A program made the translations under genes and the position numbers. Positions 1 through 10,895 of a stretch of 64,000 bases of DNA are shown piece by piece; the first letter of the stretch is position 1; each line of letters starts with the position of its first letter. This stretch comes from Leptasterias polaris (taxonomy: Eukaryota > Echinodermata > Asteroidea > Forcipulatida > Asteriidae). Below the pieces are notes generated by a model, which worked only from the letters and a program-made list of their open reading frames with translations, was not told where the DNA came from and made no database searches. The stretch covers positions 372,001 through 436,000 of the forward strand of contig JAZGTN010000012.1 in assembly GCA_037783415.1 (NCBI GenBank). The letters are read 5' to 3'.

Positions 1-1666
1 CGTCATGACTGCTCCGCTCCGTTCATATTTTCGTGGATATTTCGGAAGATCATTATGATTATATTTTTTTGTTTTTTTAGACACTACGTCTGATTTCATC
101 TTTTGTAAAAGTATTTTCCTCCTATTTACTCGTCCCCGGTCCCATCTATGGTCCCAATAACGCCCGAGGGGTTCACAGAGTGCGGCGCTGACGCACGAGT
201 CAACTTGCCCAAATTCCGGACACCACAAATTCGGGCTTTGCCCAAAATCCGGACAACATTTTTAGCGTTAGATTTTTCCGGATTTTTTGTTATCTCCTAT
301 TCTCATGCACATGCGCAGTAAATTCAAATCGCTCTCCTTAATTCACTTTCTTGATTTAAGGAGAGCAATTTACAGCTCTCCTCAGATTTATTAAAATGAA
401 GGCCTGTGGCGTGTAGTATAAATCTTGTGTATTGTATGAAGTGTTCATCATTGGTAAGACAGTCGTCTGCTGGCCATTAAATCGCCAGTTAAAACACTGA
501 ATGACCAGTCCGAAACCTGTCCAAGTTGGCTCTCTGGCTAGTTAAGTGTTTTTTCATTGCAACATGTACACTGTAAACTACTGACCAGTCACATCAAAAA
601 AATAAAAATAAAACAATTATGGACACTGATTATGGGGAAACCTAAGAATATGGAACACTGAAAAGCTATCTAGTCACTTAAGAAGGCAAACCCTGTTGAT
701 AATAACAGGATGTCTTCCTTCTGAAGAATTGAAGAAGGAAACAATTAAAAGAGCTCATCAGAGTCATTAGCTTAACCCCTAAAATCCTACCTCAGTTTTC
801 ATCATCTGACATGATTAACACTAAATGTGGTTTACGTTTCTGTTTAATGCATACCGGATCTCTCATAGTGTTTGGGAAAGTGAATTATTGCTTAGTCACT
901 GCTTTTCACTTTCCACTTCTCACGCTTTTCAAGTGCCATTCTTCACACAATGAGTATTTCCATAGCCATTGTTAGAACCAGGCTATGGTTTAATCCAGAT
1001 TGATACAAGTACCTGTATGAACAAGCACCCAGCACAGTACAGCTATATAATGCTCTTGCATTGTATGCAGAATTGTTATCAGCAGACCAGAATGACCTCG
1101 GCCCTGTATTATTTAGGTGCTTCAACTTTTCTGTACCCTCTGGCCTCATTGCTTCTTGGTGCTGTCAGATTATTCTGTGTGACATGTTAAAAAAACAGGA
1201 TGCTGCAGAGAAAGAAGACAAAAAAACGAACACTCGCCAAAACTTTTCCCCCCAAAACATTGTTAATTATAAAATGAAACTACATGTACAGTGTACATAC
1301 ATGTCACTCTTTGAATAAGAATTTAGTATTGGCCTGAAATAAATTTCATTCAATAGTTTTTTTGACAATACCCTTTTTCTTGAAGAGAAGAGAATTTCCG
1401 GCGGAATCCAAAATGTTATCTAACCATGTGAACATTTTCAAGGGTTAGTATACAAGAGCACTCTGTGTTACTAAAGAGCTACCTGTAGTGTAACAGTAGC
1501 TGGAGCCTCAAACATGCTTGAAAGAACTCTAGACATATTCAGGCCTGATTAGGAGTTAAAATCCTGTCACCCCCATCCACCAACCCCCCCCCCCCCCCCC
1601 CCGTTCGCAAAAGAACAAACAGCCCAAAGCCCCCAAACGGAAAACATTAAAGAAATTTACATTTAC
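1..1666. other. Non-coding stretch, no gene recognised
   Basis: I see no convincing exon on either strand. The short open frames here show no family resemblance. A C-run lies near 1583-1602. If the SLC3A gene starts left of the window, this is intron; none of the expected upstream SLC3A ectodomain motifs could be found in it. Confidence 0.5.
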
Positions 1667-1850
1667 CTGGACTTATCTGTGAGGTGAATGTACATTTTAT
1701 GAAAGCACTGCTTTTTCACACGAGGTTTATCCACATGAAGCTTGCCTATTGTGTCTGCCTCGAAAGTGGCTGACTTCACAATCCCCTGGACAGCCAGTGC
1801 ACTTTGCTGGGGTCGATTGTCTGTACAGTGACTCTCCGTGGCAAAGTACA
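1667..1850 (-). CDS. Candidate internal exon, unrecognised protein
   Basis: On the minus strand a T-rich tract followed by TTACTTATAG gives a good 3' splice site. It leads into 184 bases that are open in one frame and end in AAGTCCAG followed by GTAAAT, a good 5' splice site. The translation contains the pieces VQGIVKSATFEAD and KKQCFHKMYIHLTDK, which look like ordinary protein rather than repeat-derived sequence. I cannot name a family. The exon lies antisense to, and just upstream of, the visible SLC3A exons, so it would belong to another gene, a nested gene or a degraded retrocopy. No partner exon was found, so this call rests on splice sites and composition only. Confidence 0.25.
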
Positions 1851-2080
1851 CTATAAGTAACAAATACAAATACAGAGACAGATAATCTGTTGAAAGTTAC
1901 ATTCTAAACTTGATTCAGATTATGTTCAAAATTGTTCTTTGGTTTGGAATTTGGACAACAGTGATGAGGACTGTTACATTACAATTATTGCACTCTCAGG
2001 AGGGAGCATAAAAACATATGCTTACCGTACCACACCTAAGACTGTGGCACTTCCACCAAGACCAAATACCAGAGCTCAAT
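1851..2080. other. Short non-coding stretch before a transposon
   Basis: No feature recognised apart from the TCAAT target-site copy at 2076-2080 that borders the following element. Confidence 0.4.
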
Positions 2081-3056
2081 CAGGGGTTTCCCTTAACTTT
2101 TTTTTCCACTCGCCGGCCGGGCGAATCAACCAAACTTTTGGATCGCCCGCAGGTTTTTTCACTAGCCCGCATGTATTGACGTGACGCACACAATTTTCAA
2201 AACGTCAAAAAAACCCAAAAACGCACGGATGTGAAGTTCGCAAAATTGCGTTTTGGGATGATTTTATCCCCTAATTTTTGTCCTAAATCATACCTTTTCC
2301 ATCATCAACCATTTTCATGGATTCTTGATTTGAAGATCGGTTGTTTTGAACTTCATTTGCAATAAAATCTTCGCGAATCAACGATCGTTCGACAACGCAC
2401 ATTGAGAAATAATTCAATGAACTTTGCCCTGCATCGCCCTCTATCGGCAAAAGTTGTCGATGTTTAATTAGACTTCATCCAAGGCTGTGTATTGTACACA
2501 ATCTGCATGCGTGCGGCACACTGTGCGGCAATTCTTTACTCCGTTCGTGAACGTGTACTGCGTTGAAGTCTAGCCAAGCTCTTATGAATATGGTAATTAT
2601 CAACGGCCATTAATCACCAATCACAACGTGTGGAATGTTGGTTAGCTTGGACTTTGGACCGACTGTGTTGTACATGTACTGTGTGTTGTGTATGCGCTAT
2701 GCAATGTACCGGTGGGTGACCGAACGTTATGTGTGGGGCCGATGCACGTGTTGTGTGGATACTCGGCAGTACATGTATGTGCATGGTGTTTTAACGTTTG
2801 TATACCAAAATGAACGATCGCAATTCCGTTCGCGATCGCGATCGCGGCCACATTAAATCAAGCAAATATCCAGACTTATCAAACTAAAAGCTTTAATAAA
2901 AACTTTCTTTGGGATTTTACAACCGTACCCTCATTTATTGTGAACAAGAACAATTATTTAACTCGCCCGGCGGGCTAGTAAAGGAAGGGTTTTGACTCGC
3001 CCGCCGCTGTTTTCACTCGCATTTGGCGACCGGGCGACCGCTAATTTCGAACCCTG
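2081..3056. mobile_element. CAGGG-ended non-autonomous DNA transposon (hAT-like)
   Basis: The 976-bp segment starts CAGGGGTTTCCC and ends CGAACCCTG, so both ends read CAGGG inward. It is bordered by the direct repeat TCAAT (2076-2080 and 3057-3061), a likely 5-bp target duplication. Near both ends, CG-rich blocks rich in CGCCCGGC and GGGCGA face each other as imperfect subterminal inverted repeats. The interior has no transposase reading frame. CAGGG-type ends are typical of hAT elements; a 5-bp duplication is unusual for that superfamily but has been described for some hAT clades. Inferred from ends and flanks only. Confidence 0.55.
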
Positions 3057-3061
3057 TCAAT

Positions 3062-3448
3062 TTCATAGAGCAGCTTAATGGCTGATTTTGTGCTTCCTTC
3101 ACAATTTCCATTTCAACCATAAGCACAGGAAAAGAAAAGGTAACCTGCTTACTCAACGGTGAACGTCCAAGCTGGTCACCTTACTTTCTTGCTAGTCTGA
3201 GAAATACGTTTGTGCTTTTAAAAGCAAAAAGTTGTAAGCGGACCGTCAAGCAAGTAGACTGTCCACAGCTCTAATTGAGGCTGTTTGATCTTACAGTGCA
3301 TTCATGTATTCATTTACCTCGTCACAGTAATTACGGTTGATGATGGTTACAATCTTAGAAGCAGTTTTGATGTAATGTGCAGTTTTTTTGAAAAAACCAA
3401 AGCGATTTGTGATTTTTTCTTTATTAATGTTTTTCTCCTCTTTTTCAG
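3062..3448. other. Intron-like stretch before the first visible SLC3A exon
   Basis: The first bases (TTTCATAGAGCAGCTTAA) resemble one terminal repeat of the MITE at 7126-7299, so a fragment of that family may be present. The stretch ends in a pyrimidine-rich tract and the AG acceptor at 3447-3448. Confidence 0.4.
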
Positions 3449-3603
3449 AGATTAAATTGGTTCTGGAGTTTGTGCCCAACCACTCCAGTGACAAGCACCC
3501 TTGGTTTTTGGACAGCATGAAGTCCAAGGACAGTATGTACAGTGACTTCTATGTGTGGGCCAATGGTACTGGAGCCGCTGGTGACCAGCCACCCAATGAG
3601 ATG
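3449..3603 (+). CDS. SLC3A-like exon a (region I and domain B)
   Basis: It starts two bases into a split codon after TTTTTCAG and ends at ATG before GTGAGT. It encodes 51 residues with LEFVPNHSSDKHPWF and YSDFYVWANGT. The usual Asp of the GH13 region I motif is Glu here. Confidence 0.9.
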
Positions 3604-6600
3604 GTGAGTACTTACTGGACCATCTTCTGAGGCAGAAGGGGGAAGGGACATCAGCGTTTACCGTTTGGTGATCGATATGTGGCTTCCTTCCTCCTGTTGT
3701 GTTTTCATTGTGGTTTGCGAGTCTCAGGAATTCTTGAGAGGATTTTCTGGGGGTTGGGGATAACTTCAGGCCTGATGATTTGTTTTTGAAAGGGAAATGG
3801 CGACAAGGCGTTTTTCTCTTTGGTAAAGGGCACCTCTATGAGTAAATTGTACTGGAACATTCAAAGGGGAATCAAGGCAATGACCAGGGGCAACGAAGGC
3901 AATTACTTCTCTTGCCTTTTTGAAGTATCAGACCTTAACTTCTGTAGAAAAGGGACATTTAGGGGGAACTCCCTCTGTCACATATCGAGCATGGTGTGTG
4001 AATTACAACTGGCAGTGAATTGCTTGCCCAAGCTAAAGTGTCCCCAGTTTATTAAATGTTTTTGTGTAATTTTACCATTACATAATCTGAGGATAGAATC
4101 AGATGTAATCAATCAATTGGTCAACATAAAACAATATATATATTTCTTCCATTGGACATTATTGTCATGTTCCTGTTTTCCTCTCCCTGTTTCTTCTAAC
4201 CAAACCCCACAACCAAAAGAACTAATAATAAGACAGAAGGACTGGAGATATTTCTCTTTGTTGTGGCAATTCATAAAACAAAGCTGTCTCAAAGAGCTTT
4301 CCAAATAGGCAAGTGGGATACAACTGGTTGTAACCTCTAGGAAATGTTTGATCTTAGTGTTTGCATAAACTTGATGAGCTTTGTTACTTTGTACTTTGTA
4401 TGCTCAGAAAATAGATATTGAGAAAAAAAAATGGTTATTTACTCCTCTAGAAAAATGCCTATGGTGAATCTGCCTGGACGCTCTCTCCAGATCGCGACCA
4501 GTTCTACTTTCATCGTTTCCTGTCGTCTCAACCCGACTTGAACTACAACAATGAGTCACTGAACGCTGCAGTAATGGTAAGATGACTGGAGAGGAGGTTA
4601 CCCTTGTCTTTCTTACATATGTCACGTCTAGTCTGTAAGGGTTAAAAGGGTCAATGAACTGAATCTGGGCATCTCTTCTAATGAAATAAGCTTTTGATTT
4701 CTGATGTGGTCTGCTCATTTCCTAGTTCATATTATTCTTTTTAAATGCAAAAAAATAAACCAAAACCCATTTCATTGACGTTCCTCGTTGTTATTAAGAC
4801 GTGTAGGTTTGAGGTATTAAAAAAGGATTTATACTCAGTATTTCAAGCCTGGGATTTTGAGTAACGAATTGAAAAAAACTGCAGTTTTTAAAAATGTACA
4901 CAAGAAATCCAGAAACTGAAGTTGTGGGTCAACATTTAAAAATTCCACCTCAATAAGAAATAAGGCCATATTTCTAACAGATTGATTCAAAATGTGTGAT
5001 TTCAGGAAGCAATGAAATTCTGGCTGGATCGCAAGATTGATGGCTTTGTCTTCAGCAACATCGAGTATCTGGTGGATCCACAGCTTGTCGAGGTCGTAGT
5101 CGCCCCTGGTGCTGGTAACCGTAGTCGTAGACAAGCCACTAATGCAACAAGTGAGTTATCTTAGTATCAAGTATCTGTAATATCAGTAGGGATCTATTAA
5201 AAGGAAGTCAAAATTTGCCGTAAATTGTAAAAACAGGCATCTGACAGACGCCCCACAGACTGGTATCCAATAAACTGGCTCAAGTTAATCCAGACATGTC
5301 TGGAGTTACATAGAGGTGCCTCTGTTGCCCCTTGGCTTGGCCTTGGTGTCGCTTCAAAAGTTTCCCGTAGATTTTCCAATAAAAGTGCCCTTTACAAACT
5401 ATAAAATGGCCATGCCTTCTCAAAGATGAAACTCCGGGCCTGCAAAGTGCATTGTACACATGTATTTTATATCAAAAGTAAGCTCCACATTTTCAGCACA
5501 TGCATGTGTCATTCTTAGCACTGTCCAGTTCTAGCCCGCAAAAACTTGCCAACAGTCTCCAAAACTCAACAAGGATTACGAATGTTTTAGTACTAGTTTG
5601 ATGAATTTGCCAGGTGTCTATTTTTGATCAATTTATTTATTTATATATGTTTTTGGGGGAAGGGGAGACGTTCGGAGGGGAAATTTTTTTTTCATCGAAC
5701 ATTTAACTCGAATGTACTCATGGAATTATACCTGAACTTCTTTCAAAGTTTCTTCAAAGTGCAAATTTCTTTATTTGTTTTCAGCGCCAATGTCAGCAGA
5801 CCCAATGTCAGCAGACCCAACTACTGCTGCCCCCATGGTTTCTGAGGGTACCAAGACCCCGATGGGTGAACCCGAACCCGAACCCACCACAATGATGTCT
5901 GGCGGGGAAGAACCAGTAAGCATTTTAATTAGGATCCTTTAAACCGGCACCCAACCATTTTTTTTATTCTGTCTGTTATTTTAATTTTTATACTGATATG
6001 ACTCAACTGCCGAATCCATTTCATTATGTGACTTATTTCAACATACATGTAGCACCCATGTGTGATTGTGCAATTTAGTTTCTTACTTTCTAACTGTAAA
6101 TAATTCCTCTTCCTCTTTTAAATCGTTTATTTTTCATTTTAATGTGTGTACAGTTTTGTTGCTAAATAAATATTGTTTTTGATGACCTCTTTGATTATAC
6201 ATTTATCTATATTGTTGTGTGCTGTTTCAATGTAAACATGACAAATCAGTCCATGGACTACTGTTGTGTATTTTTATGTTAATTGAATTGAAAAATAACT
6301 TTTATATGTTAAGGGAATATCTCACTTAAGTTGAAATTGGGGAAAAAAATCTTCTTTTTTCCTAGGTTTTTCTATAAAAAATATTGAAGAGAACATGTGA
6401 GGAAAGAGCATTTAGTTTGTTTGCTTTTTGAACACATATCGTAGTAACCACTGGGGAAATAAAATGTGCACAATGGACACGGTGTAACCTGTAGACAGCT
6501 ATTTAGCTATTGAAAAACTGCACTAAGTATGAGCCATTGACTTGTAATCTACTACGCAAAGAGATTTAGGACAACAGTTTGAAGATACTTGTTTCATTGT

Positions 6601-9600
6601 ACACAGTTGATTGAACGAGTTGATTGAACCTTTTTTTTATAGAGCTACTCCGGTGGAGAGGGATCGATGGCTGGTAATGAGAAGCTAGCAATGGTGCTGA
6701 AGGAATGGCGTTCTCTACTGCACAATGAGAGCTACCTTGGAAAGTACAGGTGTGGCCCAAAGGAACTCTATTCTGTCGTGTCACTGCAAAAACATTGTAG
6801 ATCCTAAAATAGCACTTACATTACGGGCAAGTTTGAAAATGTCAAAACGTATCTCGATTAAAATAGCCCAAATGTACACACAAAACAAGTACGCGCTGAG
6901 ATATAGCGTTTTTGCATGGGGTATTTTTGTGTAAGATCCAACATTTGCGCAAAATTTAGACAGGTTTTTGCACTGACACGATGATTTAACAGTTAGCTAT
7001 TTTCTTGTGAGAAAATTGTAAACTCATTAGTATTGGAAATTTTTTCTCACGAGGCTCCAAGGCCAATACAAAAACTAGGGTAATGAAGGCAGTGGATTCC
7101 AAGCCCTATGTGATTTACCACTACAGCCCCAAATTTCATAGAGCTCATCAACATTAATTTGCTTACCAGATTCAGGTTACCAGCCAAAGTACCATGTCAC
7201 TCACATGTATCATTTGTGACTGGTATCCTGTTAATTTCTGCTAAGCAGGAAATTGTTAAGCAATATTTTCTGCTTAAGCAGCTCTGTGAAATTGGGCCCT
7301 GATGATTATTTCTCATATGATTTACTAAGGATAATTTCTGAATGAAAAAATAAGAAAATCAAAGTGCTCCTTTATCAGTATTGGAAATTATCAGATGGTA
7401 TATTGTTTGCATTCCCTCAGATTGATGGTAACCCAGTCCAAGTTTGACCAAGACTCGGTCATCATGCAGTACGGCAAGAATGACTCCTACCTGGCTGACC
7501 TCCCACTCAACTCTGGCCTTGTGAAAATACTGAACGAGCCACTGTCCGGCATCAAGATCATGGACTTCATTAGTGGATTCCTTCAGGCCAAGAAGAGTGC
7601 TGGTGCTGGTAGCCGATGGAACACTTGGATGGTAAGTAGACATTTTGGGTGGGGGCATCTGGTTTGGAAAAGAGACAGAGTTGTTGGAACCCTCTGATAG
7701 ATTCCACAGGAGACTGTGACGACCAAGTCCACAGTACACAAGTCATGGGGTTTTCTGATAATACCAGCTGTACAAACAGAACAGACCCATACACCCTATG
7801 CTAGCCTGGAATGTATGGTACTTTGTGGCAGTCCTGTGGTATAAGAGGGTTGGAGACCATTGCGGCTGCAAATAGTTTGTACCGAAATGCCTGTAGTAGT
7901 TGCAAAGAGCTGCAAGATATGACTTGCATGTACATCCATCTAAAGGTCATGTTCTGAAGTGACAGTTGTTTAGAGTTAACACACTATCAACATCTCTAAA
8001 ACAAAAGCAGTGGTCATGTTCTGTATCATTTTCCCCATTAAAATTGTTACTAAGAAAGCAGTGCTAAGAATCTATAAATTAGTATTGATACGGAAAATAA
8101 AGAAATGCATTATCTCTGAATGTCAAATAACTAACTGTCTGAGACCGATGGAGGAGTATTCATATGTGAGTAAATGCTCGCTTTTAATAGCAACAGACAA
8201 TTCGGCAGATAGCTGAGTTTTCATTACAAGATTGATTTCTTTTCATTCATTAACACCATTCTTGATTTGGAATACTGAGTTTTGTTAACCAGCACTGTCT
8301 GTTCTCCAATTGACAGCTTGGCAGCCACGATACTGGGCGTCTTGCCAGCCGCGTTGGAAAAGCCTACGTTGATGCACTGAACATGCTCCTCTTCACCCTG
8401 CCTGGTACTCCGTTCTCCTACTACGGTGATGAGTTGGGCGTGGAGAACCTGAAGCAGTCATCCATCGATGACGTCGTCGACCCTGTTGCTCTCAAGTTTT
8501 CGGTAATTTGATTTGCCTTTATTAATTTAAACCCCCCCCCCCCCAAAAAAAAAACAAAAAAAAGAAGAAAGAAAAAAAAGATACACAAACAGACAATAAT
8601 ACACCATGAACAGGTGTTAGGATCCTAAGAAAGTTGAAGTAAATGCTCATCACCTAGTGCTGTTTAGGTCTTTTAGATTAATCAATGCAACACTTTTGTT
8701 TTTTTTGCGTGCAGGCAAAATGGGAGGCGCTGACACGGGATCCAGAGCGTGCCCCTCTCCCCTGGAATAACTCCACCCTTGGGAACTTCACTGAAGGCAA
8801 CACAACATGGCTACCACTGCCTGATAACATCCAAGAAGTCAATATCAAGGTAATCAAAACAGATCAAAGGGACTTAATAGACACAATCGGCGACATCAAA
8901 AAAGAATGTGATCTTGCCATTCTCTGCCATTTTTCATTTACGTAAAGCATCAGTTAATCCTCTTTAATGTAATGCTGTAAATTCAGTGTGTTTCGTGTCT
9001 GGACCATTTTTTACCATTTCCCTTCCCCTTATAAACGTACTAAAGCGTTTAAAAATATTCACATGTATACTTGTATGGTATTGATATGCTTGTACAGTGT
9101 TTTGCATTTTTCTGCTTTCAAGGTGTTTGATATGTTTTATAGTTAATTATTACATTTGTAAATTTTCTTTTGTGAATTAGAGCATATGTCAATTTTCTAT
9201 CTTTTGGTAATATTTTCCCTTGACTTGACCAGCCATTTGCAACTACACTGTATTCATAAACTGTGTTTGTGCGTACTCAGAACTGTGTATATTGTGTTCT
9301 ATGTTGGTGACATCACCACATTATATCATATTGCAGGCTGGATTTATTGATGTTGAATGGTCAGACAGTAGGAGGGTTGAGGAATGAAATGCACTCCTAG
9401 AACATAACAGACCATCCAAATACCCACTGTTTAATTTGTGTTTTATGTAGGACAACATTTTTCATGTGTTTGTTTATTTGCTCTTATACTCTGGTGTTGT
9501 TATTTAATATTTATGTTGATTGTCTGGTGGATATTTTTTTCTTTGTAAAAATAACTTTTTCATATGCTACTTTTTTAATGTATTTTTTTAAACATAACTT

Positions 9601-10133
9601 TCCTATGGTTTTAAAATATTTGAATTATTTTGATTGACTAAATCAGCTTCAAATATTCTTTATCTTGTAAACTTATTTTGTGTTCTTGAAGCATGAGGCA
9701 TATTGTCTTAGTTATAATATAATTGTTGTTCTTCACGAATGAAATCAAAGCAATTCAATTATAAAGAGCCTGTTTCTGTTTTCTTTCCCTAAAGACTCTA
9801 ATGGCAGAGCCGATGTCCACCCTAAACCAGTTTAGCCTCCTGTCAGAATACCACAGCAAGCCGTCCATCGTGGCCGGTGATTTTGTTGAAGTCATCAAGA
9901 CAGACAGCATCATCTCATACAAGAGGTCCTTCCCTGACTGGCCGTTCTACTTTGTGGCCATGAACGTGGGCACGGACGAGGTCACGGAGAACTTCCACTC
10001 CCCTGACACCGAGCGGGTCCCCGCCAAGGGCAAGGTGATCCTCAGCACCACTGGAGAGAAGAAGGGCATGTTGCCCATGGACGGTGTCCAGCTGAAACCA
10101 GGGGAGGCTGTCTTGGTCGAGTTCAAATCCTAA
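3449..10133 (+). CDS. SLC3A-family amino-acid transporter heavy chain (4F2hc/rBAT-like), 3' nine exons
   Basis: Exons are 3449-3603, 4451-4576, 5006-5150, 5785-5915, 6643-6749, 7421-7631, 8317-8502, 8715-8849 and 9795-10133. All junctions are GT..AG and the phases join without a break, giving the C-terminal 510 residues. SLC3A proteins are type II membrane glycoproteins that carry SLC7 light chains to the plasma membrane; their ectodomain is a GH13 alpha-amylase-like fold. Visible family marks are LVLEFVPNHSSDKHPWF (GH13 region I plus domain B), DGFVFSNIEYL (region II), LGSHDTGRLASR (region IV), TPFSYYGDELG and a beta-sandwich C-terminal domain. Region II has lost the Arg and the nucleophile Asp, so it is almost surely not an enzyme. 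Domain B resembles rBAT, but the complete absence of Cys is more like 4F2hc, so I do not choose between SLC3A1 and SLC3A2. The cytosolic tail, membrane segment and about 200 N-terminal residues are missing and not found in 1-3448. Confidence 0.9.
3752..3945 (+). repeat. Dispersed repeat, copy in SLC3A intron
   Basis: The stretch with CTTCAGGCCTGATGA, TAAAGGGCACCTCTATG and GGGGCAACGAAGGC is the same family as 5235-5470, in the opposite orientation. The two copies flank exons b and c. The match is diverged and judged by eye; borders are approximate. Confidence 0.45.
4451..4576 (+). CDS. SLC3A-like exon b
   Basis: Acceptor CCTCTAG, donor GTAAGA, 42 codons, phase 0 at both ends. It contains DQFYFHRFLSSQPDLNYNN, the family stretch that follows domain B. 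Confidence 0.9.
5006..5150 (+). CDS. SLC3A-like exon c (dead region II and RSRR motif)
   Basis: Acceptor GATTTCAG, donor GTGAGT, 48 codons plus one base. KIDGFVFSNIEYL replaces the catalytic GH13 motif DGFRxDA. The exon ends in AGNRSRRQATNAT, with two N-glycosylation sequons and a basic RSRR run that fits a furin-type site. Confidence 0.9.
5235..5470 (-). repeat. Dispersed repeat, inverted copy in SLC3A intron
   Basis: Read on the minus strand it gives TAAAGGGCACTTTTATTGG and CCAAGGGGCAACAGAGGC, matching 3752-3945. An apparent 60-codon minus frame here is part of the repeat and not a gene. Confidence 0.45.
5785..5915 (+). CDS. SLC3A-like exon d (Pro/Thr/Glu-rich linker)
   Basis: Acceptor GTTTTCAG, donor GTAAGC. 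It encodes a low-complexity linker with a duplicated PMSAD unit, made by a perfect 15-base tandem duplication at the start of the exon, and an EPEPEP run. It sits where vertebrate members have a variable loop. This is the least conserved exon; splice sites and phase support it more than homology does. Confidence 0.75.
6643..6749 (+). CDS. SLC3A-like exon e
   Basis: Acceptor TTTTTATAG, donor GTGTGG (weaker). It encodes the variable linker end followed by KLAMVLKEWRSLLHNESYLGKY, a helix of the TIM-barrel part. Confidence 0.85.
7126..7299. mobile_element. MITE with TTTCATAGAGC-type terminal inverted repeats
   Basis: CCCCAAATTTCATAGAGCT at the left and AGCTCTGTGAAATTGGGCC at the right are inverted copies. 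The short interior has no coding potential. It sits in the SLC3A intron before exon f. I recall closely similar elements as very common in echinoderm genomes. Confidence 0.6.
7421..7631 (+). CDS. SLC3A-like exon f
   Basis: Acceptor TCCCTCAG completes a split Arg codon; donor GTAAGT. It encodes barrel residues including YGKNDSYLADLPLNSGL and ends RWNTWM, which leads into region IV. Confidence 0.9.
8317..8502 (+). CDS. SLC3A-like exon g (region IV)
   Basis: Acceptor TTGACAG, donor GTAATT, 62 codons. It has LGSHDTGRLASRVG and MLLFTLPGTPFSYYGDELG, the most recognisable part of the gene. Confidence 0.95.
8715..8849 (+). CDS. SLC3A-like exon h
   Basis: Acceptor GCGTGCAG, donor GTAATC, 45 codons. 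It encodes APLPWNNSTLGNFTEG and TTWLPLPDN, matching the family stretch before the C-terminal domain. Confidence 0.9.
9795..10133 (+). CDS. SLC3A-like terminal coding exon i
   Basis: Acceptor CCTAAAG; 112 codons and stop TAA at 10131-10133. It encodes the C-terminal all-beta domain, with VILSTTGEKKG and LKPGEAVLVEF near the end, as in 4F2hc/rBAT. Confidence 0.93.
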   Translation, partial: TLMAEPMSTLNQFSLLSEYHSKPSIVAGDFVEVIKTDSIISYKRSFPDWPFYFVAMNVGTDEVTENFHSPDTERVPAKGKVILSTTGEKKGMLPMDGVQLKPGEAVLVEFKS

Positions 10134-10895
10134 GAATTTCATCGAAGACCTGACTTTTACAACGGCCTTGACACCACAAGCTTGTGATGTTTTTTCAAGC
10201 TACTGCTTAGTTTAAGAAGCCTTTTTCGTAATTTTGATGTAATCACTTACAATTGGATACAGGGTTTGTCAAGTATGCTGCTTCTTCTCCTATAAGTTTC
10301 ACAGTTTCAAAGTTCTAAATGTGTCTTGAAAGATTTGTTTTCTTGAAGTGTTGGTGATGGATTTAATTACTAGTTTAGTTCTTCTCAGTATTAAGAACCA
10401 TGTTGTGTATTAAAACAGCAGTTGCAAGGTTCCACTGTAGTATTCCAAGTTTGATGTTGAATATGCACAAAAGTTGTTTATTTAATGAAAAGAGCCATCG
10501 ATATTCCAGATAAAATCATGTATTTTTTCTTGTAAGTACCTTTTCGGTGTTGGATGATTATTGCTTAGTATCCCGTAGTAAAAGATGTGACAATTTGTTG
10601 CAGATTGTGAATTGCCAACCCCTATATTTTGAAAATTGGTTGCAGATTGTGAATTGCCAACCCCTATATTTTGAAAATTGGTTTAGGCCAAACTTGCATG
10701 TAATTTTCGTTCAAACTGATTGAAAACTACATTGTGAATTTTGCTTGGATAATGTTCAAGGTTTCTGCATTCTGTTCTTTGCTTGGTTCTTTCTGAAGAA
10801 AGAAATATCACACTTAAAGAATATGTCGACATCTCAATAATTTCAAATGTACTATGATGCGTGTAAGTCAGTAATAAAAAGCATTTATTCACATG
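10134..10895 (+). other. SLC3A-like 3'UTR with AATAAA
   Basis: The AT-rich sequence follows the stop codon without a splice site that I would trust. AATAAA at 10873-10878 is the first good poly(A) signal, so the transcript probably ends near 10895. Confidence 0.5.
10598..10681 (+). repeat. Perfect two-copy 42-bp tandem duplication in the 3'UTR
   Basis: Positions 10598-10639 and 10640-10681 are the same 42 bases, from TTGCAGATTGTG to GAAAATTGG. A recent slippage-type duplication. Confidence 0.85.

Noticed and set aside
2635..2856. Open frames on both strands inside the first CAGGG-ended element
   Set aside because: Short, overlapping each other, without transposase motifs; consistent with a non-autonomous element.
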